Shown: in pieces, positions 55,401 to 64,000 of the stretch
Layout of the letters: each line of letters begins with the position of its first letter
How positions within the stretch are numbered: the stretch's first letter is position 1
From: Chara braunii
Taxonomy: Eukaryota > Streptophyta > Charophyceae > Charales > Characeae
DNA: 64,000 nt
Assembly: GCA_003427395.1 (NCBI GenBank)
Contig: BFEA01000526.1
Span: forward strand, 678,440 to 742,439
Direction of reading: 5' to 3'
Notes under the pieces: model-generated
What the model was told of the DNA's origin: nothing
Databases searched by the model: none
What the model saw: the letters and a program-made list of their open reading frames with translations, nothing else
Made by a program: the position numbers and the translations under genes

Positions 55401-55853
55401 TTACGAACGTAGGTAGGACCCACCTTCAGGTTTCGGGGGTCCAAATACGATGCGCACCACGAACTGACTATCCCCTGCAAAACTACTCAACCGCCGACTT
55501 ACAACGGATTTCGCCAAAAATTTGTACCTCCACCAGGTCCTGCTAACGCCTGCAAGCGTTAGTCTTATCTCAAGGTCTTGAGTCTTGTCGAATACCAAGT
55601 GTCATATCACCTTAACGTGTTGTACGTCATCCACTCCCCTGTTCTGTAGGATTATTGTCCACAGGAAGACACCTTTTGCTAACCACGTCCCCGCGTATCT
55701 AATTGGCTTCTTCTCACTTTCATCTAGGCACACAGGGAGAGGGACATCAAAACCTAGAGTCGTCTCCCTGGGCTTGACCAACCTCTTTGCCCTATAGGAA
55801 TCGGAGTCACGTTGTAATGGATACGCCCACCACGCATTCGAATCACTCCTCAT
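55401..55853 (-). pseudogene. Unknown ORF with one in-frame stop
   Basis: Frames 55853-55602 and 55598-55401 are the same frame split by one stop. Text: KRLVKPRETTLGFDVPLPVC, then GTWLAKGVFLWTIILQNRGV, and SRTWWRYKFLAKSVVSRRL. Not recognised. Confidence 0.4.
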
Positions 55854-56103
55854 CTCTCTCCATCCAATCTATGCCCTGCATTGCGTGTATCTAGGCCCTA
55901 AGGTCGACCACTACCCTCGGAAAGTGGATCGATCCCACAGCGGCCTCGTCCTCTCCGTCGACTGCCTCTATCTCATTCTCCGACTTCGAAAATTCCCCGT
56001 CATCGTCCGCTTCCGGCTCTAGGACGTACCTCGGCGCCCCTATCCTCTCGTAGTATCGCATGACCAGGTGTGGAGATATACGAGCATCGCTCCACCAGGC
56101 GTC

Positions 56104-56960
56104 TCAATCATCTACAAAGAGTAGCTCCAATGAAGCAACGTAATCGGGCCCGACTCTAAGCTCTCTGTCCAAGAGGTCCCATACATATGATGGTTGGGGG
56201 TGTCTCCACTCCGACGACCCCACTCGCGACCAATCCTTGTTCGAGGTAGGAGCTATAGACCGTACTAGTTCTATAAGTTGGAGCCTTTCGTCTCCCGAAC
56301 GGAGCCCTCCTGTCAAAAGCGAGTAATAGATGTAGTCTGTATCCAGATCGTTGTGGAAAAAAATACTAAGTTCCTGCAGCGTCGGGTAGGACTCAACCAG
56401 TCTTTCTACTCTCCCGAACAGCTCCTCTACCACGAATGTAGGCACGGTCGCCCTCAGCCGCCTGTTAGAATAAAGGAAGAATCCTGGTCCAACGATACGG
56501 ACTTCTCTTGAGATTTCCCTAACAGGAACTCTCTTAGGCCACCGTCTCACATCCTCCTCCTCGTCTCGCGGAAAAGATTCTATCTCTTCTCGAAGGTATC
56601 GCTCGACCCAGTCTATGACTCCGCACGATCTCCAGATGACAAGAGATAACGCGGCCTCCTTCACGGCTTTAGCGCTCAGGTACAAAAATGTCTTCACCTT
56701 CCCCGAGCGGGATTGTGGAAGGAGTCACCTCTATTGTTCCTCATCCCATTCAGTTTCCGATAAATCCACAACCATATGGCCGGCCTAAAGAGTATCGATC
56801 GTCATCCAAAACTGTTGTCGTTCTCGTGAATGGGACGAGAGGGAAGAGTGGATTCCACTAGTTCTCCCTCCACTAACTTTAGGGGTTCATACTTCCACCA
56901 TTGGACTATGATGGGAAACTCCTCTACCGTTGTTGGCGACCACATCCAATCAGTCACTCC
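56104..56960 (-). pseudogene. Unknown ORF, module B copy 1
   Basis: 197 codons from 56697: FLYLSAKAVKEAALSLVIWR, VERYLREEIESFPRDEEED, FHNDLDTDYIYYSLLTGGL, then DERLQLIELVRSIAPTS and SYVWDLLDRELRVGPDYVAS. The last two segments have clear counterparts in module B copy 2. The DNA up to 56960 also aligns with copy 2, so the unit is about 850-1000 bp. No known domain. Confidence 0.5.
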
Positions 56961-57155
56961 GTACCTCTTCCAAGGCTCTGATGGCGACTCCTATCCTCGG
57001 AAAATGAGCGTCAGCGACGTCGTCCCCCTCTCCCGACTTGACGTCTTCCCAGTCGGAGTCTACCCAATCGGGCTCCCAAGCCTCCTCGTTATCGTCATCC
57101 AACTCCTCCGTGATGCGGTACTCAGGCACTCTACATCCTCGTAATACTGGGTCAG

Positions 57156-58020
57156 CTAGTAGATGGATATGAGGGGGCCTGAATCACGACTCCTCCAGCA
57201 ACCCTTGTCCTCTAAGAAGAGCCTGCCTATGGACGTGATATACTCCGGCCCAGGCCGGAGCTCTCGATGTAGCAAATCCCACACGTATGACGGCGGGGGA
57301 CAGTCCCACGGACAATCGTCAACTCTGTGACTTCCCGTACTAGTGGGAGCTATGAAACGGATCAGCTCTATAAGTTGAATCCTCTCATCCCCCCACTGCG
57401 GTCCGACGGTCACCAGGGACTCCCCTTAAGAAATGCTCGAGCTCCCTGGAAGTGAGGTAAGCCTCTACCAGGCCACCTATCCCCTCGAACGCCGCGTCTA
57501 CTACGAATGCGGGAACGACAACCCTCAATCTACAGCCCGAGTGCGGGAAAAACCCGTCTCGGATTATCTAGAGGTCCAATATATGGGGAGGTACTCCGTG
57601 AAGCAAGGTTATCGCGTTTTTCTCCTTGTCGATCCGGAATGCCTCGATCTTCTCTGCAGGTATCGTTCGGCCTAGCCGATAACACCGCAGGTCCCCCACG
57701 TTATCAGAGTTAAAGTGGCCTTCTTAGCCATTCCTGGACTCAGGTACAAGTAGGCCTTAACCTCACCGTATGGCAGGCCTCTCCCATGTCTGTCACTCGA
57801 CCCCTGGCTTCTCTTAAGTTCTTTGTACATCCACAGCCAGACACCCAGCCATAGGAGGATAAATCTTCACTTGTACCGACCGTCGTGCCAGTCCGTGGGC
57901 CGAGTCGACAACGTGAAATCTACTAGCCCCCCCTCTATGAGTTCGGGGGGTTCCACCTTCCAGGCTCGGTGAACTGCATACTCCTCAACGGCCGAAGGTG
58001 GTCACATCCGAGTGATGCAG
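57156..58020 (-). pseudogene. Unknown ORF, module B copy 2
   Basis: DERIQLIELIRFIAPTS and SYVWDLLHRELRPGPEYITS (57413-57156) match module B copy 1 closely. Upstream, broken frames give AYLYLSP and CGVI, matching FLYLSAK and CGVI of copy 1, and the end near 57930-58010 matches 56870-56960 at DNA level. More decayed than copy 1. Confidence 0.5.
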
Positions 58021-58388
58021 TATAGGATAAGAAAATGTAGAGAAAAAAAACAGAAAAAAAAATTCAAAATCAAAAAGAATTTCGGCAGCACTTCGCCTTC
58101 CTCCGTTGGGATGGGGTTCGGGAGGTCGTCCCTATGAAAAAAATTGCCTATCTAAGTGCTAACAAGGTCCTAAGGTGCCCTAGATAAGGAGGACGTAAAA
58201 TCCCGACCTCAGATTGGGCTTACAAACCCTTTACTCGAATTTCCTCGAATGTAAGGTGTCTGCTCAATTCGAGGGAATTCAGCCCGCTATCCCCTCGAGT
58301 GTGTTTCTGACCAGTGGACTTAGTCTCCTGGACAAAAACCAAAAAATAAATAGTGTACATACTTTTTTTTCAAATTTTAAGTTATTTT
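58021..58388. other. Non-coding stretch with TTCGGCAGCACTT
   Basis: Near 58081-58135 the phrase ggcagcactt... and gttgggatggggttcgggag recurs at about 59148-59195 in direct orientation, 1.07 kb away. The first part is also the core of the array at 36.9 kb (complement). Confidence 0.5.
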
Positions 58389-58670
58389 CTAGGCTACCAG
58401 AGTGGCCCGGGTTCACTTGCCCGGCCGGGCCAAAAAGATTTAAACATTTTAAGAAATAAAAAATATTTTAAACTTTTATTTTATATTTTAAATTTTGTAA
58501 AGAATTTCGATGTGACCCTGAGGCAAAAGTTGTTTAGTTTATTTTTCTGCATAGCGTAGGTTTTTTTTGGAGTTTTTGGATTTGTTTTTTTTTTGTTTTT
58601 TGCTGGGACCCTCCCTTGTCCTTGCACGGGCTGGCCACCAGGGACCCGGGTGGCCCGGCTGGTAGCCTAG
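58389..58670 (+). mobile_element. MITE, CTAGGCTACC family, complete
   Basis: 282 bp from CTAGGCTACCAGAGTGGCCC to CCCGGCTGGTAGCCTAG, with terminal inverted repeats. It is flanked by a perfect octamer GTTATTTT at 58381-58388 and 58671-58678. Non-coding, T-rich middle. The 8-bp target duplication suggests hAT-type mobilisation. It is nested in the large retrotransposon. Confidence 0.88.
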
Positions 58671-60095
58671 GTTATTTTCTTATTTTGAAGAAATTTTTAA
58701 TTATTTTAATTAATAAAAACTACTTATAAATAAAAACGAAAGCACTACCTCGCCTTCAGTGCATAGGGGGAACAGTCGCAAGCCCTAGAGAGTCACGAGA
58801 TAAGTACCAACTTCTTTTTACCCTTTCTTATGGTTTTGTTTCTAATTTTTATCAAATAATTACAGCAAAAATCATTTTAATTAGTGAAAATTACCGTCGC
58901 TCATTTCAGACCTTCAAGAATGATCCAGCTGGCTCACCCAAACCCAAATTAGTCCAACTGCCCTTTTCCTTTGTTTTATAAAGATTTTTCTTATATTTTT
59001 CAAGTATTAATTTTAAAAAAAATAATTTTAGTTTAAATAAATTACTTTTCTTATTTTATATTTATTAAGGGTCAAGATATATTAAGGTTTGCTGAATTTC
59101 ATGATTTTCGGGGACCGTATAACAATTTTAGGAAAGTTACGAAAATTTTAGCAACATTTCCTCTCCCCCTGTTGGGATGGGGTTCGGGAGTTTATCCCTT
59201 AATCACCTGCAGAAGAGAGAACAACGATAAAACGAACGAAAATTTTAAATTTAAATTTTAATTAATTTTTAGATTTTTTTTCAAGTTTTTATTTATTTAA
59301 TTAGCAAAAGAATCAATTTTTTTTTTTTTTTTTCCTTTGTGTATATCATATGCACAAATTTCTTTGATTATCACTGCGCTCGTCGTCTACTAGACACAAA
59401 GTTAGATTTTATTTTAAATAATTTTATATGTCTATTGTAGAATTAGGGTTTCCCCCAATTAGGGTTTAAGGTTTTTACGCGCAGCCGCACGCGCACCGTA
59501 AACCCCTGATTATCATGGGAAATTTTTTGTCCGGATCTCTCAAGATCAAGGCAGAAAGTTATCGGATTACTTTTTTTTCTTCGTTTATTTTAATTTAAAC
59601 AAAATTACAAAAAAAAATCAATTTTTCTTTTATTTTCTTTTATTTTTTGTATTTGTCGGAGCCCGCCGTTTCTCCAAACAAGGTTCATTTCCCTGACCGA
59701 GGTTTCAAAATGTTAGGGAAATTACAAAACACATCTCTGCTCCAGGCGGGCGTTCCTTAATTTTGCTTCAATTTTTCATAATTGATTTTTTTTTTAAATC
59801 AAAATATAATTTAAAAAATATAAAAAATTACATATTTTTTATTTCTAACCGTTAGAATTTTCTGAAAAAGGTGTTAAAATGTTCACCTCAGCGAGAGGAC
59901 AAATTTTGATCCAGGAACAATTTGCGCAAGTCTTAAAAAGTCCGGATCAAAATATATTTGAAAAAACAATTCTAAAAACAAACAAAAATAATAAAATATC
60001 AGCTAATCAAGTTTCAAAGCTGATCAACTTTTGCTAATTCGTCTGTGCACCCCCGTTTGATAAGGGAAGGCCGAGGCTTTGGGAGTGCAGTCCCC
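58671..60095. other. AT-rich non-coding stretch
   Basis: Long T and A runs and little else. This would be the untranslated leader between primer-binding site and first ORF of the minus-strand retrotransposon. No gene seen. Confidence 0.45.
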
Positions 60096-60113
60096 TCCCC
60101 GGCAACGGCGCCA
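60096..60113 (-). other. Retrotransposon primer-binding site, tRNA-Asp
   Basis: Plus-strand TCCCCGGCAACGGCGCCA is the 3' end of plant tRNA-Asp (GTC) including CCA, so the minus strand carries its 18-base complement, TGGCGCCGTTGCCGGGGA, the primer-binding site. Four bases to the right, TGTGAGGAAACC starts at 60118, where an LTR edge (TG...) is expected. Orientation agrees with the minus-strand gag and pol. Confidence 0.8.
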
Positions 60114-60117
60114 AAGT

Positions 60118-61794
60118 TGTGAGGAAACCCGGGGAGGGGTCACCTATCATTCGCTGAAGCTAAGGGCAACAACGCCTGTCACTCGCTGCACCTGCTTCCG
60201 AGGTCCTAAGCGATCGATAGGGTGACTTTTGAGATCTGTTTGTCACACTCCCTGCTTAAGGAAATACTTTATATCATTTTCAGAATGTAGGGATTTTACA
60301 AAATAATTCGCTTTATCAAAGTATTTTCGTTCTCTAGAAGAGTTTATAGTCCGGGTTTAGTATGGCCAAGAGAGCTTTGGTATTCCTCTTCAGAACGATT
60401 CCTCGTCAAGCAAATGGGAAAAACTGATGTAAAAAAAAAAAAAAAACAAATCAACCAGTAGCACGATTTGACGATAGATGATCATGAACCTATCGAAGAA
60501 TATAAAGAAAATTGGTCTTCACCCTTCTGTCAGGCCTCCCTAAAAGTTTGACTTTAATCCCGCCTTGCATGTCCTTATCTCTCCCGCATGCCCTCTCTTT
60601 CTCCCACTGTGTGTGCCTAGTCTCTCTCTCTCTCTTTTTTTCCCTCTCTCTCGCCTCTCACTCTCTCTCTCTGTGTACAACCCCTTTCTCTCTTCCCTTG
60701 TGTGAACAATTACTCCCTCTCAACCCCTGTGTGTATAGTCTCTCCAGTACGCACCCTGTACCTCTCTTCTTTCACCCTCTCTTTCTCCCTCTCTTTCTCT
60801 CATCACCGCTCATTCGCTCCATTTCTCTTTCTATCTTCCCCCCTTAGCGGCACTCTCAGTTTGTTTCCTCTTTCTCTCTTTCCTCCTTTCTCTCAGTAAT
60901 TATCCCGCTCACGCGCGCGTCTTGAGCGCATCGGTTGTTATCATCTTCATTGAAAGCTCAGACCTAATCGACCGTACTCGAGATTAGGACTGGTGCATAG
61001 ACAGTCAACAAAACTCGCCATTCACTTTATTCGACATAAAGCATGAAGAGTGTCTTTCACTCAGATTCTGAACTGATTAAATTCCTAGAGAACACTTGTC
61101 ATTGAGAACTCAACCGTTTTATTAGGAATTTTGAGTCGACCGATCCACCCGGTGGTGATTTTCAACTCCTTGGTGTCAAGCCCAAAAATCCCGAGTTGTG
61201 ATGAGACGTTCGACAGCGGTTTCTCCCAAGGGACTCAAAACTCAGATGTGCAACATAATCGGTCACATGGGACTGAAAATTCAGTGATGTTTCCTTCGAC
61301 TACTGGATTGAAACGCTAGATAAATGAGACGTATTAATCATCGTTTGATCATTTATGTAGTAATCATGCAAGAGAGTGAGTCCCGCCTCATACGGTGATC
61401 AGGATTCGACTGCCTACTTTTGATAGGGACTCTTGGTCACCACACCTGCTTGCCTTGAGGTATCCCGGAGGATGGGCTGACTCTAACCTTGCCTGATTAG
61501 CGGGATCATGGACAGTTATCAATTACTCAACCATTCCAACTTGAAGAGAGTAAGATAATTGATTACCTGCAGTCGATTTCTATCAAAATGGCTCATTGTT
61601 CAACACCGGTGGCTCGACGCTGTCGTTCTTCATTGAAACTAATCGCGCTTGTGCGAAGAGGCTCAAACATGATTTGAATCACACTTTCACCACAAAACGG
61701 TCAGGTTCACAATAGGCTGAGATCATCAACTATCTGCAAAATCGCTATTCCCTTGTTGCACATAGAGCATGAAGGGTATCTTTCACTCAGATTC
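60118..61794 (-). repeat. Probable inner part of the 5' LTR
   Basis: Begins TG right next to the primer-binding site. Holds a CT-rich stretch (60590-60900), whose open plus frames are low-complexity, and the word GAGCGCATCGGTTGTTA near 60928, alike to the start of R1. A 36-base phrase (agcatgaagRgtRtctttc then actcagattctgaact) occurs at 61038-61073 and again at 61766-61801. No matching copy of this segment is found left of 43128. Confidence 0.4.
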
Positions 61795-64000
61795 TGAACT
61801 TTTGCCCATCAAGCACCTCGTAAACTGGGAAATTTCGCTAACGCGCCTCGATCGACACCAGAGAAAGAGGCAGGCTAGCCAAGTTGTAACAGACAAACAT
61901 CTACAAATGGACCTTTCCATATAGATCGTGACATAATTCTTATCAATATAAGGTGACCGTAACACTGTATATAATGTGCGTGTGCGTTGTATCAGCCATG
62001 ACGAGTCGATTACGAATCCTGGCTGCACAACTCGCAGAGCCTGGAAACTTGGCTATAGTGATTTTTTTTTTTTAAATACATTGTTGTTATCGTCGCTCCT
62101 CTCCTGTCACACTCCTTCTAGGACATGACGGGTTGGTAGGACAAAGCTTACTCTCCCCTCTCTCGTGATCCCACCTACTCTCTCACACTGGGCTCATTTA
62201 ACTCTCTCAGTCTTTCATTTCAGCAAGCGCACCTCTAGGCTCTCCACTATGTGCACCACGACTTACCGATCAGATTGGGCGGGTCCAGTGAGGATTAAGG
62301 GTATAAGTAACCCTCGCTCATGTATGTGAGACCGCCCTCTCCACCATGTGTTGATCCGCTGTTAAACGCCCGAGTACGATGTGTAAAACCCTGCGCATGT
62401 CGGGCGCGCCATTTCCTCTTGCCCAATCAAGCCGCGCTGCATCTCGCCAGTCGAGTTCAACCCCACTTCTCCTGGTCGAGTCGAGCGGGGGGGAATACAC
62501 CAAGCTCACAATCCTCTCCCTCAGGTTCGACCGCTGGAACAAACGCTCCTCCTCTGCGCAATCCATGCGCAATGCTTCCCCTACAGGCTGCTCCGAACGT
62601 TGACTAGTGCGTGGCGTACACCTAGCACGAGTTCCTGATGCACACCACTGTGCATTGCTTACCCTGTTTTTTCTTCTCTGAGTCCCCAAGACAGCGGACG
62701 CCTGACTCTTTTTTTCTTCCAACCTGTACCTCGAACCCCTGACTCTCTTTTGTCCCACTGGACCCCTCACAAGACCAGTTGAGGTACCGATGTCGCGGTT
62801 CTCAAAGAAAAAGAAAAAAAAACATTTGATATCGCAAAGGACTGGTATTATCACGCGCAGGTCAGTCACCATTTCATAAAACTCGCGTGCAGATTCACAG
62901 TAAGCCGTACCCACTCCAAACTAATGAAGTGGTTACAAACCTGTACCGTTTACCGGAATACGGTAGCAGAAAGGCTGTAGTAACTAATACCAACGTTGAG
63001 CCTCCCAACTTATCCACCGTGACCAGGTTGTCGCTGTATCAGTACTTAATTAGTTACCATATCAAATTTATACGATCTGATTGCACCAAGTAGTTTTCAT
63101 TACTATGTTAGTGTCGTACTTCATGATAACAGCATCGGAAGGTCACAAGTTTTTCCAATGACAAACCAATACAGACCAATGTCCGCACCAGTCTCAGACC
63201 GGACACCAAACTTGAAATAACCATTCCGAAGTGCCGCGGCCTGTACCATTACCTCAGCGCCGAACCTATTTCAAACCATTGCACCGTACCTGTACCGAAC
63301 CTGAAAATAAGTACAAGCCTGTAGTATCGCATCGATGTCGAACCAATAATTGTGCCAACCCAAACTAGCGGTTATTCCGGTCGTCTTAACAGCGAACTGA
63401 AGTAGCTCGTACCGATGTTGTCCCAATGACAGTACAATACCAGTTCTGAACCAATAACCGTACCATAATAATAGTGTTGAGTGCCCCAAAGTCGAGCCGA
63501 TGACTGCACCATAGCAATTACGTCACCGTAACTCAAAATCGGTCTCCCTCACTCAATAACATTCGGACCATCGCGAGGGTAATAATTAGGTGAATTGGGA
63601 AAAATCAAGGGGACTCGTACCGATCTACGGACAGAAGGTAAATAAATGAATTATGATAAAAAATTATCAAATAATAAATAATTATTTATTTTCCTTTCTT
63701 TTATTATTTTTAACTTTTCTACTCATTTTTTATACTTGTTATTAAAATTGATGAAAATTGAGGACAATTTCACCAAGAATAAATTTTAAAGAAATTTAGT
63801 TAATTAACAAATATTTATGTGTTTTCTTTCCTTTTATTATTTTTAATTTTTTTTTTTCAATTTTAATTTTGTTGTTAGAATTAATAAAATTGAGGGTCCA
63901 TTCCCTCGTCAATTGCTTAGTGTAAAAGGGGCACGCCGAGCCCTAGCACCACATCCTGACTCTGCGACCGGCCGTATCGCAAACAACCTCGGATCGAACG
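61795..64000 (-). repeat. Long direct repeat, right copy (candidate 5' LTR)
   Basis: Same sequence as 43128-45150, starting TGAACTTTTGCCCATCAAGC, with an extra 190 bp (61821-62027) and 33 bp absent from the left copy. In the 350 bp compared near 62.1-62.4 kb I count about 15 differences. It reaches the end of the window. Confidence 0.8.

Larger units (their letters stand above)
43128..64000 (-). mobile_element. Very large Ty3/gypsy LTR retrotransposon, degenerate
   Basis: Minus-strand order: primer-binding site (60096-60113), unknown ORF block (52.1-58.0 kb), gag (51.3-49.7 kb), protease, RT, RNase H, integrase (46.2-47.0 kb), integrase C terminus (45.6 kb). Integrase after RNase H is the Ty3/gypsy order. 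Long direct repeats at 43128-45150 and 61795-64000 bracket it and are the candidate LTRs (roughly 95% alike in the stretch I compared). The right repeat runs off the window. It does not touch the primer-binding site, so either the LTR is longer than 3.8 kb with a truncated left copy, or the repeats belong to another unit. Total more than 20 kb. Confidence 0.65.

Noticed and set aside
60512-60899. Plus-strand open frames of 65-111 codons
   Set aside because: They are serine/leucine/proline translations of a CT-rich stretch inside the probable LTR.

Overview
This window looks like nuclear DNA from a repeat-rich plant or streptophyte alga. Three things point that way. A primer-binding site at 60096-60113 matches the 3' end of tRNA-Asp, as in many plant LTR retrotransposons. 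There is a Penelope-like element with its GIY-YIG nuclease placed before the reverse transcriptase, an arrangement known from green algae. The rest is mostly AT-rich repeats and microsatellites. A charophyte such as Chara would fit, but that is a guess. I see no intact cellular gene, no rRNA and no functional tRNA. Every long coding trace belongs to a mobile element and carries stops, frameshifts or deletions.

Layout. 0-3.2 kb (minus): a LINE with an APE endonuclease and the start of its RT. 4.3-10.5 kb: small non-autonomous DNA transposons (hAT-like, 8-bp target duplications), one of them nested in a repeat whose empty version lies 4 kb away, plus a large microsatellite block (7.1-8.2 kb) inside a TIR element. 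11.0-11.9 kb: a broken gag-like stretch. About 12.0, 21.7-22.1 and 38.7-39.2 kb: three diverged copies of one repeat (R1). 13.7-14.7 kb: GC-rich tandem repeats. 14.9-16.9 kb: a hairpin-dense stretch with a tRNA-derived sequence. 17.0-20.2 kb (plus): the broken Penelope-like element. 24.4-25.5, 33.2-34.7 and 35.9-36.5 kb: arrays of short hairpin modules. 36.9-37.4 kb: a 120-bp tandem array. 43.1-64.0 kb: a very large Ty3/gypsy retrotransposon on the minus strand, with long direct repeats at 43.13-45.15 and 61.80-64.0 kb, order gag-protease-RT-RNase H-integrase, and about 6 kb of extra, partly duplicated ORFs upstream of gag.

Most unusual theme. Several unrelated repeat families share one property: each copy folds into a hairpin, and where the arm sequence differs between copies the opposite arm often differs to match. 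This is clearest at 35.9-36.5 kb, 33.2-34.7 kb, 15.1-15.9 kb and between R1 copies, and weaker at 24.4-25.5 kb. It suggests either selection for RNA structure or a copying process that keeps palindromes perfect, such as template switching. A rearrangement in the Ty3 pol gene (47868-48016), built from inverted and direct copies of nearby sequence, shows directly that templated copying has happened here.
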